Source of the DNA: Endothia cerciana | Lineage: Eukaryota; Ascomycota; Sordariomycetes; Diaporthales; Cryphonectriaceae | Direction of reading: 5' to 3' | Length of the DNA: 64,000 nt | Assembly: GCA_026119935.1 (NCBI GenBank) | Contig: JALRMH010000001.1 | Location: forward strand, 992,001-1,056,000 | Notes under the pieces: model-generated | Databases searched by the model: none | What the model was told of the DNA's origin: nothing | What the model saw: the letters and a program-made list of their open reading frames with translations, nothing else | Program-made: the position numbers and the translations under genes | Shown here: positions 22,690 to 32,472 of the stretch, one piece after another | Layout: every line of letters begins with the position of its first letter | Position numbering within the stretch: position 1 is the first letter of the stretch

Positions 22690-24523
22690 GATATTCTGTA
22701 GTGTAGCCATATCGCTAGACCAGAGTTATACGCACCTTGATCTAGAGGACAGATCGGACTGTCTCCTCTGGAACGCAGGCATCACAGCTACTAACGGCCG
22801 CCTCCCTGCCCTCGCCAACCCTCCTGTCTATCTAAAACTATTCACAGAGGGATATAAGACATACGAGGACCTTAAGGCCGAGTTGGATCAAGCTACGAGG
22901 TACTTCCGGGTTCACTACTGTGAAGAGGGATTCTGGCGCTAGTTACGTACGCCTTGAGTGTGCCTGTAGTAAATAATATAGATTGTCTGTAGTAATAACA
23001 GCAATTAAGTCTACTACTATCAAGAAGGGCTGCCCTTGGCTTGCTGTCGTATTGGAAAACAAGGCATTAAAGAGGAAATAGAAGCTGAATATTATAGAAG
23101 AATGCAGGCACGAACATCACAGACTTTAAGATATACCCGAGGCGTAACGCGGCTAGGCTAAATTGACGCCTGCGATGATTGCCTTTTTTGAGAGAAAGAT
23201 AGAGAATCTATTAATAAAGCCTCGCTAGCTTAAAGAGGACCTTCTCCGCGAGTTTCCTGACAGCCCTCTAGCAAAGAACGCTATTAAAATGTCAGAACAC
23301 CTATCACATAAGCCCGGCAGAGTCACAATGATATAGGTAGGAACAGGTTGTCTGATTGATAGCTCCTAGGTGTCTGTTGGTGCTGAGACTGATTCTTGCA
23401 GTGTGGAAGAACTGCTGAGGCGGATTGCTGGCTATTTGAAGGGGAGTGGCCTGTGCGCCACTAGCGCCGCTGGCAGACTGTTGTCGTGACAGAATATTAT
23501 TCTTAATATTAAAAAGAAGTAGAAGCGCCTACTTAACCAAGAGCCCTTCTCTGATACTCCTCCTGCTGAAGTTGTAGAGCTTGATAAAGATAAAGATAAG
23601 GACCTTAGAAGCTTAAATACGCCTGCCTGGAACAGAAGCTCTATCGCAACAGAGATTCCTTAAGAGATTCCCTATACTCGATAAGGCCTTTTCGATCTTG
23701 TTTAAGTTTATAGAGTATTCCTCTAGCTGTGAGGTATATAATAAAGTATAGCAGCGCCTCTAGAGCAGGTTCTCTAACCAGACAGCAATCCTTTCCTACT
23801 TGAAGAAGTAGTATATCAACAAGAAGGAGAAGATTATCTCTTATTAAGCAGGCTATCAGACTATTCGCAATAGAAACATAGGGATTGAAATAACTTCATC
23901 AACAGAATCTCAACATCGCTAGGTTAAATCGTACCTTAACTACAGCTTTAATAATGTCCTCCGCCTAACTTAATGCATAGAGGTTGCTCTTAAGGCAACT
24001 ATATGAGATTTCTGTCAGTGAAGCCTTCAGATCAGAATCACATAAGTCAGCTTGTCAAGTGCCCCAGGCCAAAATCTCTATATTGCAATGCAATAACTAA
24101 CGCTTAAGGTCTAAGCCTAAGGTCCTAAGCCTAAAACCAGTAGGCTTTCCTTTTATACAGATAGCTGGCCCTGGCTAGCCCCTAACCCTTGGCCCTGCCA
24201 CCTCGTGACACCTGCCACTCGTGACAGATACTCTCTCTTCTCTAGACAAAGAGGATGCTGCTGCTATAACTGTTACAGCCTCACCAGAACCCTCTCCTCC
24301 GCCTCCTACAGACTCGAGAAGGCGCGGTCTTCGAGCCTATAGGACAGCAACAACAGCCGCCCTCCTAGCTGCCAAGAAGCAGAAGACAGCCCATGGCAAG
24401 AGTACCTCCAAGGCAACCAGAAGCACAGCCAAAAACAGCAGACAGACAGTCAACGGCTTGGTACAGACAGCAGAGGAGGAGTATAGCGAGATGGAGGACT
24501 GTATCGAGGTAGCAGATTCATAG
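22690..24523 (+). pseudogene. Decayed transposase, probably Mutator-like, with RIP-type stop codons
   Basis: Three plus-strand stretches read as protein. (1) About 22690-22935 is open and gives, for example, YTHLDLEDRSDCLLWNAGIT and GYKTYEDLKAELDQATRYF. (2) About 22990-23310 gives KKGCPWLAVVLENKA, ECRHEHHR and LKEDLLREFPDSPLAKNA, a Cys/His pattern like the FAR1-type DNA-binding region. (3) About 23690-24090 gives SRFSNQTAILSYLKK and VKSYLNYSFNNVLRLT. Stops in stretches 2 and 3 are TAG, TAA or TGA that a single C-to-T change from CAG, CAA or CGA would produce. A final open part, 24221-24523, has a basic tail (RRRGLRAYRTATTAALLAAK). Between about 23320 and 23500 the sequence is GC-richer and does not continue the frame, so the catalytic core appears deleted or replaced. 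Family assignment is from pattern memory only. Confidence 0.6.
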
Positions 24524-24666
24524 AAAGAGGCAATCAAGAGTCTTAATTGAGAGTGCTTGTGTAATTGCAGTTAAATATATAACCTGTACTTATAAGGATC
24601 TAGTTGGCGCCCAAATTTGGTGGGAAATAAGATTGCCAGCCGTATGCCGGCATATGTGGCCCGTGC

Positions 24667-24720
24667 GCAAGGGACCCGCCAGTGGGACATCCGAAATCAC
24701 CAGTGGGAATATCCGTTCTC
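24667..24720 (-). repeat. Right terminal inverted repeat
   Basis: On the minus strand it reads GAGAACGGATATTCCCACTG through GGGTCCCTTGC, matching the left repeat at 52 of 54 positions. Confidence 0.95.
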
Positions 24721-24731
24721 ATATAAAAAGG
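24721..24731 (+). repeat. Right target-site duplication of the TIR transposon
   Basis: ATATAAAAAGG directly follows the right inverted repeat and matches 22379-22389 at 9 of 11 positions. The duplicated sequence is itself a TATA-box-like motif. Confidence 0.7.
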
Positions 24732-25457
24732 CTCCCCTCGCCCGTTCCTGCCTTGTACTCGAGACTTCTCCTCTCCTTGCCCCGACCAGATGATCTTTTG
24801 CCCGCCTCCCCTCCTATCGTGTCTCCCTCTTCTGCATCTATCGCCGGGCCCTTTCGTCGTCCATACATCGTCCACCTCTCGCCCATCTTACGATTTCCTC
24901 TCGCTTCAGTCACTCCTTCCACATCTTGTCTGCTGCTGTCAATAGTTCATCTGCGACCGATAGCCCTTATCTGAACTTGCTAATACATCTCTCCCATGCT
25001 GCCCAACCTTCCTACCCCTCTAGCCTGGCTGCTCTCCGTCAAGGCTTTGTCTCCTATATTTCTTCTCCGGCCCTATAAGGCTTCCTCCTCGCATCCTGTA
25101 GGTCCTTAATGCAGACTGCAGATTGAGCCTATACTGATCGATCGCAAAAATTCCATAGTTATGCAAAGTGTAAATCTGGGCATATATTAGCATGGATGGT
25201 TACTTGCTTTCCTATTATGGCTTCGCCTAGGAATATCTTCGCCCGTTAACTAGAGTTAATGCATATATTACAAACGACCTTCCCCATAAAAATATGGCCT
25301 GCCTTTCCGGTGTTCATCTCAAGTACTCCAGACTTCTCTCTTCCTCTTTCTCTCTTTTTCATACACAGCCCGTTCCCCCTCTGTTCTGTTTTAGGCAGCC
25401 ATGCTCTAATTTCCTCATTTCGCCGGGCCACCGACGCGCTGATGCTCCTGACACTCC
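24732..25457. other. CT-rich leader-like sequence without an open gene
   Basis: Directly downstream of the TATA-like duplication, the plus strand is strongly CT-rich to about 25100, as in fungal transcription-start regions. No continued coding frame follows before the convergent gene ending at 25458. It may be the remains of a promoter whose gene has decayed. Confidence 0.4.
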
Positions 25458-26673
25458 CTACACTTGTGATATACTTGAGCTGTCATTGGACCGTCGCTCG
25501 TTCGTAATCTTCTCTTTGCCGCTTCGCAAAGAGGAAAATGAAAGCTTGCTCGATATACTTCGTAGGATCATATCAGGACTGATAGAGGGAACGAAAAACC
25601 ACAGCGACGGGAGATTGATAGATATCAGAGATACACCCAGCTCTAATACGGTGTAAAAGAATACGAGGGTCAATACGCCTGGTGACGAGAAGTTAGCTGA
25701 CGCTAGAAACTTGTGCGGTGACGCTATTGAAAGAAGGAAATAAATGACCTACGTTCTTCGTCGTGGTTGATGAAATAACTCGGGCCCCCTCTCTCAGACT
25801 CAGTGTATTGGACCATGCGGGCTCCAGATGCAAAGACGCCGACAAAGGTAAGGAAGAAGACGCCGAGAATAGCGAGCTTCTTCGAGAACGTAGCGTTGAG
25901 TTGCAGGACACGGGGAACTGGAAGCGACAGGATCCAGATGTCAAGGAGGAAATCGGAAATCGCGAAGCCGTACAGGTATGGGAAAGACAGGGTGCAGTAC
26001 TTTTCGTAATTGCCGTCCCAGGCTGCAGAGAGGTGGGTGCCACACTGAAAGCCCGTCAGGAACTGGAAGACGACGAGCCACAGTACCACAACTACAATAG
26101 TGCCGATGATGCATTTGTGAAACCAGTGTCCCTTTCCTCCGACACAGAAGATCCGCCGATAGAAGAACAGAGCGCTGAGCTTGGAGCATGCCAGCGAAGT
26201 TGTACCCAACACATCCCATACTATTTGAAGCTGGACAGAATAGGTTAATCGCGGGCGGCTCGACGAAAACGACGAAAGGGGCTCTGTAAGTACCTTCACT
26301 GACAGCTCCCCTGCTATCGCAGGCGAAAGGGAATAACCGATCATGTGGTGGTAGACCACTATTGTTTCAGTCAGTCCAGCATTTCGCAACACCGCTGCCA
26401 GAGGGCAGTGATAAGGAGTAGCACACTAAGAACAGAAACCATCGCAGCTCCGATGAAGGTGACCTGAAGGAGTCACTACATATCAGCAGTTTGTTCGTAC
26501 TGGTAGCAGTCTGCAACAGCACATACCCAGCTCGCCACGGCCAAGATATCGTCAGCCATAACAGGTACGTGCGTCTTCTTGCGGGCGTAGAACCGGAGTC
26601 CGACAGCTATGGTTGTCAGGCCCAACAGACTACCACAGGCCCCTAGAACCCCTTCTTTCGAATTGCTGGACAT
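25458..26673 (-). CDS. PTH11/rhodopsin-domain integral membrane protein, frame possibly broken
   Basis: A fungal seven-helix family often found near effector or metabolite genes; roles are receptor-like or unknown. Exon 1 (26527-26673) starts MSSNSKEGVLGACGSLLGLT and carries helix 1 then MADDILAVASW. Exon 3 (25753-26230) holds SLACSKLSALFFYRRIF, FQCGTH and FAISDFLLDIWILSLPVPRV, hallmark motifs. Exon 4 (25458-25678) gives FFYTVLELGVSLISINLPSL. Introns at 25679-25752 and 26231-26293 join in phase. The second exon is a problem: from the acceptor after TTCAG (exon start 26463) helix 2 reads VTFIGAAMVSVLSVLLLITA, but to continue into AAVLRNAGLTETIVVYHHM the frame must shift near 26400. The only GT..AG bypass would be a 32-nt intron. 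Either a frameshift has inactivated the gene, or the splice model differs. A TATATA motif lies about 100 bp upstream of the ATG (near 26773). Confidence 0.75.
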
Positions 26674-27340
26674 GCTGAAGCTGATATTGAGTAGGTTGGA
26701 ATATTACAATAGAAGGGAGAAGTTTGCAAACAAGCTAACATGGACTCAGGGGACACAGCGGAGCGCGGGTATATAGCATCTGAGGAGAGGTTGCCTTAAC
26801 TATGAACCGTGTAAGTCAAGCGAGACGAGGATGTAATTAAATTGGACACTCCCTCAAATGGGCGGGCAACCTGCGTGACCACCTCGCGGCCTCTCTGGTC
26901 TGGATGGCCCTTCAGCCCTCAGAACCAACAGGTTTCGTACTGCGTTTCCGAGTCCATCCTAAAGTGCCTGATTGATACCAGTACTACCGAGATTACGCTC
27001 TGTGATTGGGCTGCATGAAGAGGGGTCGCAGTACTGAGTGATACGAAGGCCGATCCTGCTGACCACCAACACAACCTCCTCTTGCATGTGCGCGTGTGTG
27101 CGTGAGATAAGAAATGCAATAGATTGCCCATCTGCAAAGGCGATTTGTTCATGGAGACGGAACGCCAAGTGTTGTTGGGGGCGAACTCTCCTGAGTAGGG
27201 CCTATGCACCGCCGTTGCAACGCACCGTAGCATTACGGCGCAGAAGGCACCCTGAGTTGGTTTGGGTGGGTTGGCTGGAGATTCGCTCTGCTGGTTGCCC
27301 AAAGCTTGCAGGACCCTTACTGTAATGAGCACTGCAGTAA
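26674..27340. other. Intergenic region upstream of the rhodopsin-domain gene
   Basis: Contains a TATATA motif near 26773 that is well placed for the minus-strand gene. No coding sequence is supported. Confidence 0.4.
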
Positions 27341-27662
27341 TCCGGGGATTCCAAAGTATCTCAAAGGGTTTATGCTAACAAGAGCGGTGCCAAGTACAGG
27401 CCTTGAATACGGAAACACAACTGAGGTCTGAATGCAAGTGTTCACTGCCTTTAGGGCTTTCAAGTGTGTTGAGGACTTGAAACTTAGATTGACGACTGAA
27501 GAGCAACTATGAGATCTATCTGACAGTAGGAAACGTCCGTTCTTATATATCCGGCTCTTCAGTCTGGATCGCTTGGATCGCCCACGATCCTCATGATCCT
27601 GGATCGCTGGATCATTCCGTGATCCAATGATCCATCCCTGTAACCCTAACCCTGGGTTACGT
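27341..27662 (-). repeat. Possible solo LTR or retroelement promoter fragment
   Basis: Read on the minus strand, this stretch starts with GTAACCCAGGGTTAGGGTTAC. It continues through a cluster of eight GATC sites in 70 bp (27567-27634, as GGATC/GATCC), then a TATA box (GGATATATAAGAACGG, 27538-27553) and an R/U5-like tract. That order is typical of a fungal Ty1/copia LTR. No second copy, primer-binding site or internal domain is visible, and the boundaries are not defined by a clear target duplication. It may instead be part of the promoter of the plus-strand gene at 27887. Confidence 0.3.
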
Positions 27663-27886
27663 AATCATGCTGCTGACTGTTGGAGTCCCTGGCAGCTGAT
27701 CTTTGTTGTCCGTAGCCTGTTCCGTGACCTGCATGTTGGATGGGTTATAACAATAAGGTATAAGAGGCATCTTTCTTCACGTCAGCCCTTGAGGCCTTAT
27801 ACTTACATCAAACACCACCACGCCAACAACACCCTCGAGTCTAGTATACTAGCACACTCTCTATTTCAGCTGTATACATTTCGAAA

Positions 27887-29184
27887 ATGGCGAGAACACC
27901 TAGCGCGGAAGGCCGAATTCCCTTCCAGGTACCTGGAAATCTCGATATTCCTTGCTCAACCTATTACAAGGTCTTCGGCGACCTTTCAAGTGGCGCACCG
28001 CCTGTGGTCTTTCTTCATGGCGGCCCCGGCGGCGGTCATGAGTATCTGCTCTCGTTCGCAGAACTCTGGCCACAGTACGGCCTTCCGGTAATCCTGTATG
28101 ACCAAATCGGCTGTGGGGCTTCAACTCATCTCCCCCAGACGGCTGGGGACAAAGACTTCTGGCAGGAGTCCTTGTTCATCGCCGAGCTGGACAATCTCAT
28201 TGAGCATCTGAAGCTGCGTGATGGGCCTGGATTCCATCTGTTCGGCCAGAGCTGGGGAGGCCTGCTGGCTGTTGCCTTCGCTGCCCACCCGCCCCGCGGT
28301 TTGCAAAAGCTGGTGCTCGCCAGTGGGCTGGCCAGCATGGATCTTTCTGAGAAGAGCATCCAGCTGTGTCGAAAGGACCTGCCCACAGACGTGCAGAGGG
28401 TGCTGGAAAAGTGTGTGCAAGAGGCCGACTATAAGAGCCAGGCTTATCGCGACGCTATGACAGTCTTTCAAAAGATGTTCGTATGCCGGGCGGATCCATT
28501 GCCAGAGGAATTGATGCTATCACTAAAGCATCTTGGGGAGGATCAGACTGTGTATGGCACTATGTAAGTTGATTGCGGTTGATCATCCACTTCGGTCTTC
28601 CCTCCTCTCCCCCCCCTCCCGCCGGCCCCCCAAAAAGAGGAAAACCCCTCACACTGCTCCAAATGAATCCACAAGAGGGAAACCCAGTGCTTAACACCAT
28701 TCACTGGAGCTGCGACCGTTCATGGTTTGCCTTACGTATCTTCCCTAATGTGCAGAGGGTTTGACTCCAATAGTCACACGCGGATGCCCTTTCCACATGG
28801 CTTCGTACCTTTTGATGACACATGTTCTATTCATTCTTCCTTCTGATCCAATTCCTCATCACATACACCTACTGACTTCAGACTTCATTCCATAGGTACG
28901 GCCCCTCCGTTTTGGACCTGAACGGCTCGCTGCGCGGCTGGACGGGCATACCACGCCTGCCGCAGATTGCCGCCCCCACCCTGGTCTACAATGGGGAGTT
29001 CGACACGTCGCGCGACATTTCGCAGGAGCCATTTTTTGAGCTCATCCCACGCGTACGCTGGATCACCTTTCAGAATGGAAGTCACATGTGTCATCTTGAT
29101 GGTGGCGGGCTCAGAGAACGGGTTCTCAAGGTGGTGGGGGCCTTCCTGGTGCAGCACCAGGCAATCGATGAAGCGGTTGCATGA
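27887..29184 (+). CDS. Proline iminopeptidase-like alpha/beta hydrolase, peptidase family S33
   Basis: Two exons, 27887-28563 and 28896-29184, give 321 residues. The protein shows the oxyanion motif VVFLHGGPGGGHEYLLSFAE, YDQIGCGAST, the nucleophile elbow HLFGQSWGGLLA (Ser), the acid NGEFDTSRD (Asp) and the base GSHMCHLDG (His), so the catalytic triad is intact. S33 enzymes of this type release N-terminal proline from peptides or hydrolyse related amides and esters. In fungi they also occur in metabolite clusters. The GTAAGT donor at 28564 and the CATAG acceptor at 28895 define a 332-nt intron, long for this genome; splicing gives DQTVYGTMYGPSVLDLNGSL, which matches the family's spacing. No signal peptide, so probably cytosolic. 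It lies between the rhodopsin-domain gene and the UstYa gene. The exact substrate cannot be read from sequence. Confidence 0.9.
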
Positions 29185-30694
29185 TCAATCTTACTGTGTG
29201 TTAATTCCAATGAAATTGGGGGCTATTTATCAAGTTGGGACTTAGTACGTCACTCAATTGACAATACGGGTGACATTTCCCGCGTGCCTGGCAGATGGGG
29301 ATGGCACGATGGTAGGGTTGGCTGGTTATAGTGCCCGTTGAGTTCAAGTCAGGTCGGGTTGGGTCGCTTCCTTTACCTCTAGCATTAGCACCCCCTTTGC
29401 CACCCCCGACACTCCAAAATCCGCTCCTCATGCTAGCACACGTGGCGCATTAAGACATTGTTGTAAACTCGCTTGGGGCCATGAATCACAGCGAAGAGAC
29501 CGAGCTTTTGGGGGCCGTTGGTAGTGATTCAGGACCTGATCAGCGGTCTGGATACTACGATTAGTCGGCGGCATAGGTGGGGGTTGTGTGGGGAAATAAA
29601 GACTCCCATACCTAGATAAGATCTGCAGTCGATTATATCACTATTTACCTTGAAATAGAATCCAGCGGGTAGCCCTGGTGTCTTGTGTCCAACGACAATA
29701 TATGAATCTCGTATTTGCATATCAGTGGCATTGCTGGGTATCCAGCGTTGGATGACTCTTGGTCGTTGGTGGCTATGTACGATACTCAACAGCCTCCAGT
29801 AATTTGTAATGCATCACTACCTACCTAGATAGGTGATGATTGACATCCGGTTACTTTCGCATGTACTAGGCCGGCGGGACGGGCACCAATCACCCAGGCA
29901 GGACCATGGGTCGGCTGAGGGCCACCTTACCAATGTATATGTTGTCTGTATGCCGATCTAATGGATGTTGGGGGCGAGACGACCTGCTCGGCGCGCAAGA
30001 TTGGGCACTCTGCTTCGGGCATCATCACGCCACTGCCGCAGAGATTGTTCAAGTATTCCGGGGCGTGCCAACCGGTCTGCCTAATCGTATTCATGATCCA
30101 TTTTCTTCCGATCAAGGCGAGTGCGATGTATCTACCTGGAGACCAACACGACCAGTTGTGGTCCAATGAACACTGCCACCGATTCGAAGCCGAAACAATC
30201 CTAACGGTTGATCTGAGTCATTGCTTAGCCTGCCTGCACTTTCAATATAAGGCGAAACGAGCAGTGCTGAGCGCATAGAAGTAGCATAGACAGTATTGGG
30301 ATTAAACTAATCTATGAAAGAGAGAGGTCTATACAGAAATGAACGGGTATAGAAGTGGCTTATATATAAGCCATTTTCAGGGTCAAGGCTGACGTTGGTC
30401 CACTTTTTCACACGATAATGCGGTGCTGTCGCATGAGATATATAGTAAGAGCAAAGGTTTTGGGTTGTCTCCAGCAACAAATGTCCTCAGATAATATGGC
30501 TTACCGAGAGAAGTCATTTCTTGACAGTCAATGCAGACGTCTACGCAACATGAATGACCCCTTTACATTGGGTTGTATTCTCATACTCTCCAATGTTTGT
30601 GTCTTGAATTTCGGAAGGACGGAATTCACTAGGCGCTGAAATAAGAAGAAACATGCCCAAGCACTCTCGAATATCCGGTTCGTTGAGGCACGTA
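29185..30694. other. 1.5-kb gene-poor stretch
   Basis: No gene is supported. It contains several CTACCTAGATAGGT-like short palindromes near 29617 and 29822. A perfect 18-bp palindrome TGGCTTATATATAAGCCA lies at 30356-30373. Composition is mixed and coding-like frames are short. Confidence 0.4.
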
Positions 30695-31774
30695 TTAAAT
30701 CATCAAAATCTTTTCTTCTTCACCACTAGGCTTCAACAGAACCGGATTCAGAGGCACGTGTCTCTCCATGACCCAATCTTGAACTGCCTCCCACCGGACA
30801 CACTTCCTCTCTTGGTTCGACTTGGGCCTTGGCCGCCACACACCCGGACGGACAAACTCGGCGTCCACCCAAGTAAAACTGAAGATATTGGTGTCCGCAT
30901 TGCACATGATGCTGCGACGGAGCGATTCAATGCAATGACCTAAAGGCATTTCTCGATTAGCAAACTTCTCGTATGGTTTTCCATCTTCCGACGACGATCA
31001 GAGCAGTCTACAGGCACCCAATCTTCTTACCTAGATGCCCTCGTAAATACTCCATATTGGCCTCCGTAAGGTTTCCATAATAATAGTTACTGTGCAAGAA
31101 AAGCCGTAGGCGTCTCAAACAGTGGATATTGTGGTAGACGTTGAGTCCTACGATGTATCCACCATCGGCTAATGGTACAGAATCATTGACCGATTCGCCT
31201 ATCTTTTTGAGGTCCTGCTGAGAAGCGGAGAAGAAGGTCGCTGGTCGGCCTTAGAGTTAGCTCTCAATATCATGCTATCATTCGGAGAGGGGCACCAACG
31301 TGTAATAAGGTCGTCCCAAGCTTTCGTGTTGGCATCATCCGGCATGCCGGAGAACTCAGTCTTGACTTTGTCCAGCGCGTCTTCGCGTTGCAGCTCGTAC
31401 GGGACAGAGATCCAGTCTGGGTAGCGATTATCATAGTCTGTGTAGGTATCAGTAGGGATATCCGGATATGCGGTGTGAGCCGTTGCGGAGGTGCTTGACG
31501 TGCCTAACATTGCCAGGTCTGGGTGGTTCCTTGAGACTGTTGTCGTGGTCAAGAAGAGAGATACCCCAAGTAGAAGGCACACAAGGTGCAAGATGAAATA
31601 ATATACGGAGAATAAGCGGGAGATGGTGTGATGTTCAAGGTAGCGATCTGTGAATTCATATCCAGCTTTCAAAGAAGAGCACCCCCTATCATGTCGCCTG
31701 TCTTGCTTAAGAATCAGGTCGTCTGGTACGGTTTGTTCTTCATCCAAAAGAAGACATTCTTTCTCAGAAGACAT
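30695..31774 (-). CDS. UstYa/DUF3328-family oxidase
   Basis: Three exons are inferred: 31300-31774, 31031-31240 and 30695-30939 (introns 59 and 91 nt, all joins in phase), giving 309 residues. Residues about 50-80 form one transmembrane helix (LFSVYYFILHLVCLLLGVSL), the usual UstYa type II anchor. The diagnostic HxxHC pair is complete: YHNIHCLRRLR in exon 2 and HLGHCIESLRRSIMC, which is created across the second intron. The downstream DWVMERHVPL also fits the family. UstYa proteins catalyse oxidative cyclisation or other oxidations, classically on ribosomal peptide (RiPP) precursors such as ustiloxin and related dikaritins. Some act on other metabolites. It diverges from a small secreted-peptide gene (start 32473) across 698 bp. 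Both copies of the motif being intact suggests a functional enzyme. The substrate is unknown. Confidence 0.92.
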
Positions 31775-32472
31775 GATGGGCGATGGGTCCTAACTTTTGA
31801 CTTCACTGGTACAATTGAGGTCTTGGACACGGGTTGCTTAGCTTTGAATATAGAAACTAGAAAATGGATTGCTTCGGAGTGAATGTAGGAGGTGGCGGAC
31901 GATCATCGGTGTCATTCATAAACAGCAGAAGTGCAGAACCTGCCCCCAAATTACATTTTCGGACCCAGAGCAGGCTGTAGCAATCAATAGTCCCGATAAA
32001 GAACCAACAATCACATTCAGAAATTCCTTCGTCACACCGACGCAAGGTGCCTAGAGTGTTCCTACCCACTCATGCAACCCAGAACCGATTCTTCAGCGCG
32101 CGTGACGATCGGTCATCGTTGGGTTGTATCAAGGCAGATTGCAAGAGTGTTGCACATCAGTGTGCAGTCAGCTCTCTTCATGATTAGCTATATCTATTAT
32201 TAGAGCCTCTCCCTTCCGTGATCCATTGTTGCAGGGGTGGCAACTTTGCTATGGCGTGGTCGTTCGAAGATTGCCTTGCCGTCAGATCCCATAGCGTGTC
32301 CATGAGTTATAAGACATGCTTTCCACCCTCCCAACCCAGATCCTCCTCCTCCGTCCCTTCACCACGTCCTCACTTATTGCCTTATACAACCTCCCTACTG
32401 AGAATACTTTCATTTTGCTCCTTACTGTTGATTCAATAAAAAAAGTCGGAATCATTCATCCAATCCCTCACC
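31775..32472. promoter_or_regulatory. Divergent promoter between the UstYa gene and the secreted-peptide gene
   Basis: 698 bp between two outward-facing ATGs. On the plus strand there is a TATA-like GAGTTATAAGAC near 32303. CT-rich sequence at 32325-32400 and a CACCATG start context complete a normal fungal promoter for the peptide gene. Shared regulation of the pair is plausible. Confidence 0.5.

Larger units (their letters stand above)
22390..24720 (+). mobile_element. DNA transposon with 54-bp terminal inverted repeats, Mutator-like, RIP-degraded
   Basis: A 2331-bp element bounded by inverted repeats at 22390-22443 and 24667-24720 (52 of 54 identical; both differences are T on the left against C on the right). 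It is flanked by near-identical 11-bp direct repeats. The interior is markedly more AT-rich than its surroundings and carries decayed transposase frames on the plus strand. The transposase fragments resemble the FAR1-like N-terminal and the C-terminal helical region of fungal MULE proteins, while the catalytic middle seems absent. Long TIRs plus a duplication of about 9-11 bp support MULE rather than Tc1/mariner (TA duplication); hAT (8 bp) remains an alternative. With no intact transposase it cannot be autonomous. Confidence 0.85.

Noticed and set aside
25294..25656. Plus-strand frame ending in a plausible-looking protein (LELSLDRRSFVIFSLPLRKE)
   Set aside because: It is antisense to the last exon of the rhodopsin-domain gene, whose minus-strand frame joins in phase across a consensus intron.
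27640..27660. Telomere-like TAACCCTAACCC
   Set aside because: Only two units embedded in a palindrome and far from any end; not a telomere or a clear interstitial telomeric array.
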